Shown in pieces: positions 8,289-15,783 of a stretch of 46,911 bases of DNA. The notes beneath the pieces are model-generated. The model was given only the letters and a program-made list of their open reading frames with translations, ran no database searches and was not told the origin of the DNA. Positions within the stretch are counted from its first letter, which is position 1. Every line of letters begins with the position of its first letter. Source of the stretch: Gammaproteobacteria bacterium (lineage in GTDB: Bacteria > Pseudomonadota > Gammaproteobacteria > Steroidobacterales > Steroidobacteraceae); NCBI GenBank assembly GCA_028870355.1, contig JAGWPU010000120.1:1-46911 (forward strand). The letters are read 5' to 3'. Made by a program: the position numbers and the translations under genes.

Positions 8289-8316
8289 GTAACCTTTTGC
8301 CTCGTTGCACCGGATA
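8289..8316 (+). promoter_or_regulatory. Predicted SigF promoter for the bufferin operon
   Basis: GTAACCTTTT at 8289-8298 and CGGATA at 8311-8316, with 16 bases between the GTAACC hexamer and the -10. It mirrors the minus-strand element 46 bases away. The GTAAC -35 is typical of ECF sigma factors. The leader to the bufA start is about 80 bases. Confidence 0.8.
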
Positions 8317-8403
8317 CAGGGGAGCGATGCGGGGAGTCGTCGATGCGACTCGCCGCTGCACCGCAGAATCCGTTACGAACATTGCAACCAACTGGAGCGA
8401 TTC

Positions 8404-8676
8404 ATGACCAAGCAACAGACCGCGCGCCTCGCGTTGATCAGCGTCCTGACCGTGGGAGCCACGGCGTTCGGAGCCGTCGGCGCGCATGCGGCCAGTGCAC
8501 CGAAGATGGAAAAGTGCTACGGCATCAACGCGGCCCACAAGAACGACTGCATGTCGCCGGGGCACTCCTGCGCCGGGCAGGACGCCAAGGCGCGCGACCC
8601 GAACGCGTTCGTCGCAGTGCCGGCGGGACTGTGCTCGAAGATCGACGGCGGCAAGACGAAGCCGGCGAAGGGCTGA
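8404..8676 (+). CDS. bufA1: Bufferin precursor (DUF2282), copper-binding modified peptide
   Basis: A 90-residue precursor. Residues 1-30 form an export signal ([24 protein letters not shown]). The mature part has four cysteines, 38 (EKCYGIN), 49 (KNDC), 56 (GHSCAGQ) and 77 ([10 protein letters not shown]), in the DUF2282/bufferin-1 arrangement. In known systems the DUF692 enzyme converts cysteines to thiooxazoles and the product buffers copper in the periplasm. The ATG was chosen for GGAG seven bases upstream. It is first in the order bufA-bufB-bufC-doxX, behind a predicted SigF promoter. Confidence 0.93.
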   Translation: MTKQQTARLALISVLTVGATAFGAVGAHAASAPKMEKCYGINAAHKNDCMSPGHSCAGQDAKARDPNAFVAVPAGLCSKIDGGKTKPAKG

Positions 8677-8682
8677 GCGCCG

Positions 8683-9546
8683 ATGCGACGCGCATCGCAG
8701 GGTTCCGTGACGCCGATCCCGGTGCGCGCCGGGATCGGTCTGCGCGCACCACACGTGGCCCGGGTCCTCGAGGAGAGGCCGCGGATCCCGTGGCTGGAGG
8801 TGCACAGCGAGAACTATTTCGCGGCAGGCGGCGCCGCGCACGACGCGCTCGAGCGGATCCGGGCCGACTATCCGCTCAGCTTCCACGGCGTCGGCCTGTC
8901 TCTCGGTTCCGCGGATCCGCTGGACAGCACGCATCTGCGGCGCCTGCGCGAGGTCGTCGATCGCTATCAGCCCGCGCTCGTCTCGGAACACTTGTCCTGG
9001 GGCGCGATCGACGGAGCACATTGGAACGATCTGTTGCCCCTGCCGCACACGCGCGAGGCGGCGACGCTCCTGGTGGCGCGCATCCACGAGGTCGAAGACG
9101 CCCTCGATCGGCCGATCCTGGTGGAGAACGTATCCAGCTATCTGCGCTTTCATGGCGAGATGAGCGAGGCCGAGTTCGTGACCGACGTCATCGGACGAAG
9201 TGGCTGCGGGCTCCTGCTCGACGTGAACAACGTGTACGTGAACGGCGTGAATCACGGCTTCGACCCGATCGGGTACCTGCGCGCGCTGCCTCGCGGCGCC
9301 GTCGCCGAGATCCATCTCGCCGGCCACACGCGCAAGGCGGGCCTGGCGGAGCCGCTGATCATCGACAGTCATGACGATTTCGTGAGCCCCGAGGTGTGGG
9401 CGCTCTACGAGCACGCGATCGACCGGTTCGGTCCGCGGCCGACCTTGATCGAGTGGGACGCGCGCATCCCCTCGCTCGACGCGCTGATCGGGGAAGCAGC
9501 CCGCGCAACCGAACGGATGGAGGCTCGCCGTGCCGAGCTTGCGTGA
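8683..9546 (+). CDS. bufB: Multinuclear iron-dependent oxidase, DUF692 (bufferin maturase)
   Basis: A 287-residue TIM-barrel protein of the MNIO (DUF692) family. Metal-binding segments are visible in order: LSFHGVGLSLG, LVSEHLSW, ILVENVSSYL, LLLDVNNVYVN, VNHGFD, EIHLAGH, DSHDDFVS and LIEWDARIPS. Family members use two or three iron ions to modify cysteines of ribosomally made peptides. Directly after the four-cysteine bufferin precursor, its substrate is almost certainly BufA. It overlaps bufC by 17 bases. The ATG lies 6 bases after the bufA stop with only a weak ribosome-binding site, which fits translational coupling. Confidence 0.95.
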   Translation: MRRASQGSVTPIPVRAGIGLRAPHVARVLEERPRIPWLEVHSENYFAAGGAAHDALERIRADYPLSFHGVGLSLGSADPLDSTHLRRLREVVDRYQPALVSEHLSWGAIDGAHWNDLLPLPHTREAATLLVARIHEVEDALDRPILVENVSSYLRFHGEMSEAEFVTDVIGRSGCGLLLDVNNVYVNGVNHGFDPIGYLRALPRGAVAEIHLAGHTRKAGLAEPLIIDSHDDFVSPEVWALYEHAIDRFGPRPTLIEWDARIPSLDALIGEAARATERMEARRAELA

Positions 9547-10309
9547 ATTGCAGCGTCACTTCGCGGAAGCGATGCACGGCCGAGCCGACGGAATCGTGCC
9601 GGCGATCGACGGTGGCGCGCTCGGCGCGAAGGCGCGGGTCGCCATCTACCGCCATGCGATCGCGGCGACCCGGGTGCGCGCCCTGAGCGAGACCTACCCC
9701 GCGGTCCTCGCTCTGGTCGGCGAGGCGTTCTTCGAACGCCTCGCGCATCGCTATTCGGATCTCTACCCCTCGCGCAGCGGCGATCTGTGCGCCTACGGCG
9801 CGCGATTCGCGCAATTCGTCGCGCAATCCCCCGAAGCGATCGAGCCGGTCCCGTATCTCGCGGACGTCGCGCACCTCGAATGGTTGCGTCAGGAAGCCGC
9901 GCTCGCGGCCGACGCGGACCGCGGGCCCGAGGCCTTGCGGCCGCCGGTCGCCGGCACCGACCCGGCACGCCTGCGGGCGGCGCTGCACCCGGGCTTGCGG
10001 TCGATGCGCAGCGTGTTTCCGGTGTTCTCGATCCGCCGCTGGTGCGATTCCCCGGGCGAGCCCGCGCCGCAACTCGACGCCGGGCCGGAATGCGGACTGA
10101 TCTGGCGTTCGGGTGACGAGGTCGCGCAAGGAACCATTCACCCGGCGAGCTACGCGTTCGTCGAGGTCCTGCGCAAGGGGGGAACCCTGTCGGCCGCCAC
10201 GGCGGCCGGCGAGTTGCTGGACGACGGCTTTCGCGCGCGCGACTGCCTCGGCGATCTGCTCGGTCGGGGGCTGATCGTCGATTTCACCCGGGAAGCGAGG
10301 AAGCCGTGA
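9530..10309 (+). CDS. bufC: DUF2063 partner protein of the MNIO enzyme
   Basis: A 259-residue protein of the DUF2063 family. The N-terminal four-helix part reads LRELQRHFAEAMHG and then AIYRHAIAATRVRALSETYPAVLALVGEAFF, the family signature. The C-terminal domain (roughly 165-259) resembles a winged-helix or RRE-like substrate-binding unit in described partners. Its role is to help the DUF692 enzyme bind the precursor peptide. The start is GTG, supported by GGAGG seven bases upstream and inside the end of bufB. Confidence 0.9.
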   Translation: MPSLRELQRHFAEAMHGRADGIVPAIDGGALGAKARVAIYRHAIAATRVRALSETYPAVLALVGEAFFERLAHRYSDLYPSRSGDLCAYGARFAQFVAQSPEAIEPVPYLADVAHLEWLRQEAALAADADRGPEALRPPVAGTDPARLRAALHPGLRSMRSVFPVFSIRRWCDSPGEPAPQLDAGPECGLIWRSGDEVAQGTIHPASYAFVEVLRKGGTLSAATAAGELLDDGFRARDCLGDLLGRGLIVDFTREARKP

Positions 10310-10797
10310 TGCGTCCGCTCGATCGTTGCCTTTCCCTCCACGATCGCCTGGGGCGCCCGGCGGCGTCGATCGAGCCGATCGCCCTGCTGCTGCTGCGGTG
10401 GTGGGTCGCGATGGCGTTCTGGAAAGCCGGCGTGGTGAAGTTCGACGATCCGTCGGGCACCGCGTATCTGTTCCACGACGTGTACCACGTGCCCGTGCTG
10501 TCCCCGGGCGTGGCGGCGTTCCTCGGCACCTGGATCGAATTGGTCACGCCCTGGTTCCTCGGGCTCGGCGTCCTGACCCGCCCGACGGCCGCGTTCCTGT
10601 TCGTCTACAACCTCATCTGCGTGATTTCGTATCCGGACCTCTGGCCGCACGGCTTCTGGCACGGCCTCGTCGGCGACGCCTTCACCGATCACAAGGTCTG
10701 GGGGATGATGCTGCTGATCGTGATCGCCCGCGGCGCCGGCACGCTGTCGATCGACGCGGCGCTGGGTGGACTGCGCCGCAGGCATCGATCCGGCTGA
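10309..10797 (+). CDS. DoxX-family membrane protein of the bufferin operon
   Basis: A 162-residue protein with four predicted membrane helices: IALLLLRWWVAMAFWKAGVVKF, LSPGVAAFLGTWIELVTPWFLGLGVL, AAFLFVYNLICVISY and VWGMMLLIVIARGAG. The RWWVAMAFWKAG..KF start and the GTWIELVTPWFLGLG helix are the usual DoxX pattern. DoxX proteins are frequent last genes of bufferin operons; their job there is unclear, perhaps electron transfer or redox balance at the membrane. The ATG overlaps the bufC stop (TGATG); GTG three bases earlier is an alternative start. Confidence 0.88.
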   Translation: MRPLDRCLSLHDRLGRPAASIEPIALLLLRWWVAMAFWKAGVVKFDDPSGTAYLFHDVYHVPVLSPGVAAFLGTWIELVTPWFLGLGVLTRPTAAFLFVYNLICVISYPDLWPHGFWHGLVGDAFTDHKVWGMMLLIVIARGAGTLSIDAALGGLRRRHRSG

Positions 10798-10824
10798 TGC
10801 GACGCGCCGCGGCCTCGGCACGCT

Positions 10825-10855
10825 CGACCGGCGCCGCACCGCGTTCCGCCGGTCG
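10825..10855. terminator. Inverted repeat between convergent doxX and fabB
   Basis: CGACCGGCG and CGCCGGTCG form a perfect 9-bp stem around a 13-base loop, in the 65-base gap where the two operons meet tail to tail. There is no T-tract on either side, so it may be a Rho-aided bidirectional terminator. Confidence 0.5.
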
Positions 10856-10862
10856 CGAATGC

Positions 10863-12074
10863 TCAATAGCGCCGGAAGACCAGCGTCGCGTTGGTGCCGC
10901 CGAAACCGAAGCTGTTCGACATCGCGGTGTCGACGCGCCGCCGCTCGGTCGCCCGCAGGATCGGAAAGTCGGCGCAGGCTTCATCGAGCGCGTCGATGTT
11001 CGCGGATCCCGCGACGAAACCGTCGCGCATCATCAGCAGGCAATAGATCGCCTCCTGCACGCCCGCCGCACCGAGCGAGTGCCCGGTCAGGGACTTCGTG
11101 GACGAGATCGGCGGAATCGACGCGCCGAACGCCTCGCGCACCGCCTTGAGCTCGATCACGTCGCCGACCGGCGTCGACGTTCCGTGGGTGTTCAGATAAT
11201 CGATCGAGCCGCCTTGTAGCCCGTCGAGCGCCTGTCGCATGCAGCGGACCGCGCCTTCTCCCGAAGGCTGCACCATGTCCTGGCCATCGGCGCTGACCCC
11301 ATAACCCACGAGCTCGGCATGGATGCGCGCATTGCGCGCCTGCGCGTGCTCCAGCGATTCGAGCACGATCATGCCGCCGCCGCCCGCGATCACGAAGCCG
11401 TCGCGCTGCGCGTCGTACGCGCGGGACGCGGCCTGCGGGGCGTCGTTTCGTGCGCTGGACAGCGCGCCCATCGCATCGAACAGACAGGTCAGCGACCAGT
11501 GCTCCTCCTCGCCGCCACCGCAGAACATCACGTCCTGGTTCCCCCAGCGAATCTGCTCGGCCGCGACGCCGATACAGTGTGCGCTGGTGGCGCATGCGGA
11601 AGTCACCGAGAAACTCACGCCCTTGATCTTGAAGCTCGTCGCGAGACAGGCGGCAACCGTGCTGCACATCGTCCGGGGGACGCGGGTCGCGCCGACTTTG
11701 CGCACGCCGCGCTCACGCAGCAAATCCGCCGCCTCGACGAGGTTCGCGGGCGAGCCGCCACCCGTTCCGGCGATCAATCCGGTCCGCACGTGGCTGATCT
11801 GCGATTCGGTGAGGCCGGCGTCGGCGATCGCCGACTTCATCGAGATCGCCGCATACGCCGCCGCATCGCCCATGAACCGCAAATCGCGCCGATCGAGTTG
11901 CTCTTCGAGCACGATCTCGGGGACCCCGGCCACCCGGCTGCGCAGGCCCAGTTCGGCGTAGCGGGGCATCGCGCGGATGCCGGATCGGCCCTCGGCGAGC
12001 GCCGAACTGACCGTGTCGAGATCGTTCCCGAGACACGAGACGATGCCCATTCCGGTGACGACGACGCGACGCAT
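10863..12074 (-). CDS. fabB: 3-oxoacyl-ACP synthase I
   Basis: A 403-residue condensing enzyme that elongates acyl-ACP with malonyl-ACP and is required for unsaturated fatty acids in FabA-FabB organisms. The catalytic triad is Cys161 ([10 protein letters not shown]), His297 ([11 protein letters not shown]) and His332 ([11 protein letters not shown]), and the C-terminal [14 protein letters not shown] is intact. Length matches E. coli FabB (406). The cysteine-rich [12 protein letters not shown] context is the FabB rather than the FabF form. The ATG overlaps the fabA stop by one base (TGATG), so the two are cotranscribed. Confidence 0.95.
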   Translation of the reverse strand: MRRVVVTGMGIVSCLGNDLDTVSSALAEGRSGIRAMPRYAELGLRSRVAGVPEIVLEEQLDRRDLRFMGDAAAYAAISMKSAIADAGLTESQISHVRTGLIAGTGGGSPANLVEAADLLRERGVRKVGATRVPRTMCSTVAACLATSFKIKGVSFSVTSACATSAHCIGVAAEQIRWGNQDVMFCGGGEEEHWSLTCLFDAMGALSSARNDAPQAASRAYDAQRDGFVIAGGGGMIVLESLEHAQARNARIHAELVGYGVSADGQDMVQPSGEGAVRCMRQALDGLQGGSIDYLNTHGTSTPVGDVIELKAVREAFGASIPPISSTKSLTGHSLGAAGVQEAIYCLLMMRDGFVAGSANIDALDEACADFPILRATERRRVDTAMSNSFGFGGTNATLVFRRY

Positions 12075-12661
12075 CAGACTTTCGCTCCCGATCCAGGTTG
12101 CAGCATGGCGGCGCCTTCGAACAGGCCGACCCGCAGACCGCTCGCGGTATAGATCTTCTGACCATCCGCGGCGAGCGAGGCGTCCGCCGTCGCCATGATG
12201 AGGCGGCGCGTGATCACGCGCTTGATGTCGATCTGGTAACTCACTATCTTGACTTGCGGCTGGACCTGGCCGAAGAAGCGAACTTCATCGACGCCGAGCG
12301 CACGCCCCAATCCGCGGTGCCCGCTCCAGGCAAGGAAGAAGCCGATCAACTGCCACATCGCATCGAGCCCGAGGCAGCCCGGCATCACGGGGTCGCCGGG
12401 GAAATGACAGGCGAAGAACCACAGCGAGGGGTCGATGTCGAACTCCGCGCGCAGTTCGCCCTGGCCGAACGGGCCGCCGCTCGCCGATATCCAGGTGATG
12501 CGGTCGACCATGCGCATCGGCCCGCTCGGCAATCGTGGCGTGTTGGGCCCGAAGAGCTTCCCTTCGCCGCAGGCGATCAACTCCTCGAGGGAATATTGAG
12601 ACTGGGATTGCGCCCGCTCGACCGCGGTCGCGCCCTTCTTGTCCGCGATGGAATCCGACAT
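12074..12661 (-). CDS. fabA: 3-hydroxydecanoyl-ACP dehydratase/isomerase
   Basis: A 195-residue hot-dog enzyme that dehydrates 3-hydroxydecanoyl-ACP and isomerises trans-2 to cis-3-decenoyl-ACP, the branch point of anaerobic unsaturated fatty acid synthesis. The active site is His86 and Asp100 in [24 protein letters not shown], equal to E. coli His70 and Asp84. It has a 16-residue N-terminal extension and a slightly longer C-terminus than E. coli FabA. I see no Shine-Dalgarno sequence before the ATG. It heads the fabA-fabB operon and has an unusual inverted repeat upstream. Confidence 0.95.
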   Translation of the reverse strand: MSDSIADKKGATAVERAQSQSQYSLEELIACGEGKLFGPNTPRLPSGPMRMVDRITWISASGGPFGQGELRAEFDIDPSLWFFACHFPGDPVMPGCLGLDAMWQLIGFFLAWSGHRGLGRALGVDEVRFFGQVQPQVKIVSYQIDIKRVITRRLIMATADASLAADGQKIYTASGLRVGLFEGAAMLQPGSGAKV

Positions 12662-12930
12662 CGGAAGGATATGCTTTGGAAATCTCGCGTAGATCCGAGG
12701 TTAGCGATCGACAAAGATGACCCAAATCAGATCTACGCCTGGTCTGGAGCGGACCGCCGAGTCACGCTGGGACTCGGGTCCGACGTCATGCGTTATCGTC
12801 CACCCCTCTTTTTAACACGGAGCGGGCCGCGACGCATCCGATTTCCGGGTCGGGCGCGGGGCCGGGGCGACGCCCGAGACCCCGGACCGGCGCCGGACGG
12901 CGCTTCGCCCGGCCGGGGGATTCATGGCAC
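12662..12930. other. Non-coding region upstream of fabA
   Basis: About 270 bases. The fabA-proximal half is AT-richer and carries the inverted repeat at 12687-12738. The other half is the very GC-rich downstream region of the acyl-CoA dehydrogenase gene, with several short GC inverted repeats but no clear intrinsic terminator. I see no gene. Confidence 0.5.
12687..12738. promoter_or_regulatory. Spaced inverted repeat upstream of fabA (candidate operator pair)
   Basis: GCGTAGATC at 12687-12695 and its exact complement GATCTACGC at 12730-12738. The centres are 43 bases apart, near four helical turns, and the arms extend as GCGTAGATCYGA. It lies 25-80 bases before the fabA start, where a fatty-acid regulator would bind. 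It resembles neither the FadR nor the FabR consensus that I know. Confidence 0.4.
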
Positions 12931-14112
12931 TCAGGTCATCTTGCGCTCGTCGAAACCGATGCCGCGCGCGATGATCTCCTTCATGATCTCGGACGTGCCC
13001 GCGTAGATCCGCGACACCCTCGCGTCGGCGTACATGCGGCAGATTCGATAGTCCTCCATGTATCCGGCACCGCCGTGCAGCTGCACGCACTCGTCGAGGA
13101 CCCGGGCCTCGAGTTCGCTCGCGACCCATTTCACGCCCGCCGCCGTCTCGGCATCGAGCTTGCGTTCGTTGTGCTGCATCACGCAGTGGTCCACATAGAC
13201 CTGCAGCGCATCGAGCTGGGCCCGCATTTCCGCCATCTTGAATCGCGTGTTCTGGAACGCCGCGAGACGCTTGCCGAAGACGCGCCGCTCCTTCACGAAC
13301 TCGTAGGTGAGTGCGAACGCGCTCTGCGCGTTCGCAATGTACTGACAGGCACCGATCAGGCGTTCCTCGACCAGGAACCTCGTCAGGTAGTGGAACCCCT
13401 TCGTCGGCTCACCGAGCACGTTCGCGGCCGGCACGCGCACCCGGTCGAAGAACAGCTCCGAGGTATCCTGGGCCTTCAGTCCGAGCTTCTTCAGTTTCCG
13501 GCCACGCTTGAACCCTGGCATGTCGCGCTCGACCAGGAACAACCCGAGCCCATGCGAGCGTTGCGGATCCGTCCGCGCGACCACGATCACGAGGTCGGCG
13601 AGCTGCCCATTGGAGATATAGAGCTTCGATCCGGAGAGAATCCAGTCGTCGCCATCCCGTTCCGCGCGCGTCCGGATCCCCGCGAGGTCGCTGCCCGCAT
13701 CGGGCTCGGTCATCGCGATCGCGAGGATCGTGTCGCCGCGGACGCAACCCGGCAGGAACCGCTCCTTCTGCGTCTCGCTGCCGAGTTCCCCGAGATACGG
13801 ACCGACGAGCCGCGAATGCAGGGTGAGGAACAGACCCGATTCGCCATGCTGGGAATTCTCCTCGATCATGATCTGTTCGTAGCGGAAGTCGTCGACGGCG
13901 GCTCCTCCGTAGCGCTCTTGCGCCCACATCAACAGGTATCCGCCTTCCCCGGCCTTGCGGTAGATCTCGCGGTCGACCTGGCCCGCTTCGCGCCACCGCT
14001 GGGCATGGGGCGCAACCTCCCGCGCGATGAATTTTCGAAACGATTCGCGAAACATCTCGTGTTCGGACTCGAAGATGTAACGTTTCACCGGGGGCATCGG
14101 GATTGTCGTCAT
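12931..14112 (-). CDS. Acyl-CoA dehydrogenase
   Basis: A 393-residue flavoenzyme oxidising acyl-CoA to trans-2-enoyl-CoA. The N-terminal helical domain covers about 1-130. The FAD-binding middle has AIAMTEPDAGSDLAGIRTRA and LSGSKLYISNG. The C-terminal domain has LHGGAGYMEDYRICRMYADARVSRIYAGTSEIMKEII, with Glu375 as the likely catalytic base. Electrons would pass to ETF, which is not in this window. It shares the minus strand with the enoyl-CoA hydratase and TetR genes just upstream (33-base gap), forming a likely three-gene operon. Chain-length preference cannot be judged. Confidence 0.93.
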   Translation of the reverse strand: MTTIPMPPVKRYIFESEHEMFRESFRKFIAREVAPHAQRWREAGQVDREIYRKAGEGGYLLMWAQERYGGAAVDDFRYEQIMIEENSQHGESGLFLTLHSRLVGPYLGELGSETQKERFLPGCVRGDTILAIAMTEPDAGSDLAGIRTRAERDGDDWILSGSKLYISNGQLADLVIVVARTDPQRSHGLGLFLVERDMPGFKRGRKLKKLGLKAQDTSELFFDRVRVPAANVLGEPTKGFHYLTRFLVEERLIGACQYIANAQSAFALTYEFVKERRVFGKRLAAFQNTRFKMAEMRAQLDALQVYVDHCVMQHNERKLDAETAAGVKWVASELEARVLDECVQLHGGAGYMEDYRICRMYADARVSRIYAGTSEIMKEIIARGIGFDERKMT

Positions 14113-14145
14113 GAGCGGTGTTTCCAGGGTGTCGCGCCCGACGGC

Positions 14146-14973
14146 TCAGAGCGCGTCGGGCAGCGGGTACAGCGGATCCGACGGAGCCGTCTTGCGTGTC
14201 CGCATCGCCTCGACGCCGCTTCGCAGGTCTTCGACGTCGAGCATCCCCGCCTGCCAGTTGATCGCCATTCTCGAGGCGACGTCGACGGGGTAATCGCGGG
14301 CGAAGTTGATCGCTTCCTTCGACCCCGCGACCGCAAGCGCGGATCGCGACGCGATCCTTCGCGCGCAGGCCCGGGTCCCCGCGAGCAGCGCATCGGTGGA
14401 GTCGAACGTTCGATTCACGAAGCCGAGGCGATGGGCATCCGCGGCGGACCACCGATCCCCGGTGTACGCGAGTTCGCGCACGATGCCCGCCGGGATCAGC
14501 TTCGGCATCCGCTGCAGGGTGCCGAGATCCGCCATCATTCCGATGTTGACTTCCTGAATGCAGAAGAACGCATCCGACGTCGCGTATCGAATGTCGCAGA
14601 CGCACGCAAGATCGAGCCCACCGCCGATGCACCCGCCCTGGATCGCGGCGATCACGGGAAACCGTGCGCGCTCGAGGCGGTTCAGCGCTTCCTGCAGGAG
14701 AGTGCCGACGTTTCGCATCCGCTCGCGGCCGCGGGCCGACGCGGTCGCGGCGCCCGCGTCGGCGAACACCGAGACGTCCATGCCCGCGCAGAAATGCGGC
14801 CCCGTCGACGCGATGATCATCGCCCTCGTCCGCCCCGTCGCGTCGAGTGCGTCGACGATTCGCGGCAACCGGTTCCAGAATGCCGGCGTCATCGCGTTGA
14901 GCGTCGCCGGGGAACTGAGCGTCAGCTCCGCGATCCCGTCGGCTTGGGTGAGGTGGAGGCCGTCGTCGGTCAT
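14146..14973 (-). CDS. Enoyl-CoA hydratase/isomerase (crotonase family)
   Basis: A 275-residue crotonase-fold protein. The oxyanion-hole stretches are STGPHFCAGMDVSVF and AAIQGGCIGGGLDLACVCDIRYAT, followed by FCIQEVNIGMMADLGTLQRMPKLI and the C-terminal GSKEAINFARDYPVD. An Asp sits in MMADLGTL where delta(3,5)-delta(2,4)-dienoyl-CoA isomerases have an acidic residue, so isomerisation is as possible as hydration. The start overlaps the TetR stop (ATGA), and it is followed by the acyl-CoA dehydrogenase. No trifunctional FadB is present in the window. Confidence 0.9.
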   Translation of the reverse strand: MTDDGLHLTQADGIAELTLSSPATLNAMTPAFWNRLPRIVDALDATGRTRAMIIASTGPHFCAGMDVSVFADAGAATASARGRERMRNVGTLLQEALNRLERARFPVIAAIQGGCIGGGLDLACVCDIRYATSDAFFCIQEVNIGMMADLGTLQRMPKLIPAGIVRELAYTGDRWSAADAHRLGFVNRTFDSTDALLAGTRACARRIASRSALAVAGSKEAINFARDYPVDVASRMAINWQAGMLDVEDLRSGVEAMRTRKTAPSDPLYPLPDAL

Positions 14974-15668
14974 GGGGTCGCTCCGTGGTCGCCGTCGGAC
15001 TTCGTCGCACGCCGTTCGGGGACCCGGATTCCTCGAACGAGCGTCAACGCCAGGCTCTTGACGAACCGGGTTCTCTCGGCCCGGGTGCCGCTCGGAAATT
15101 CGATCAGGCCCATCGAGATCAGCCGCGCGAGGCCGTACGAAAAAGCGAACAGGGTGTAACCGCTTTGACAGTGCGCGTGCGACCAGGCGATGTCGTCCGA
15201 CCGGTACCGGTGCTCGCCGTCGACCCGATTCACCAGGTCCTCGAACGCGAGCTCCGAGGCCGTCCGGAAGCGCTCGTGATCCCGGGCATCGACGATCTGC
15301 CCGAACATCAGCCGGAACAGATCCGGGTGATCGACGCCGAACTCGACGAAACCGGTCGCGATCGCGGTCAAACGCTCGTCGAACGCGTCGATCCGGGACA
15401 ACCGGCTCCGCAGGCGCTCCCGCAACTTGTCGAGCCCCTCCGCCGCGACGTCGAGCAGTAGGTGATCGAGGCTCGGATAATGGTTGTAGAAATTGGCCGC
15501 GGTGACCCCGACCTCGCGGCACAGTCGCCGCAGGGTCAATCGATCGAGCTCGCCCGATTCGATCAGCCGCGAGGCCGCGTCGAACAGATGCCGGTCCACG
15601 TTGCCCTTGTGGTATCGATCCTCGTCGCGGGCCGACCGGGATGGGCGCTTGCGCTTCGCAGCTGTCAT
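14970..15668 (-). CDS. TetR-family transcriptional regulator
   Basis: A 232-residue repressor-type protein. The N-terminal helix-turn-helix (about 20-70) reads LFDAASRLIESGELDRLTLRRLCREVGVTAANFYNHYPSLDHLLLDVA, the TetR pattern with a YNHYP recognition helix. The C-terminal ligand-binding part is helical and includes FVEFGVDHPDLFRLMFGQ. The ATG at 15668 was chosen over earlier in-frame starts because the extra 51 residues look like a shadow. It is cotranscribed with enoyl-CoA hydratase and acyl-CoA dehydrogenase, so an acyl-CoA ligand is likely. It is the best local candidate to bind the ATAAAC-type sites described at 17.2 and 25.0 kb. Confidence 0.9.
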   Translation of the reverse strand: MTAAKRKRPSRSARDEDRYHKGNVDRHLFDAASRLIESGELDRLTLRRLCREVGVTAANFYNHYPSLDHLLLDVAAEGLDKLRERLRSRLSRIDAFDERLTAIATGFVEFGVDHPDLFRLMFGQIVDARDHERFRTASELAFEDLVNRVDGEHRYRSDDIAWSHAHCQSGYTLFAFSYGLARLISMGLIEFPSGTRAERTRFVKSLALTLVRGIRVPERRATKSDGDHGATP

Positions 15669-15783
15669 GACATCGGCTCCCCTGTACCGCCGCCTGCCGG
15701 CAGGCGGACGGGCGAAGGCGAGGAACGCCAGTCCGACTCGCGCGGTTTCAGGCCAGATGCTCGGCATTCTCGCGCGACGGCGC

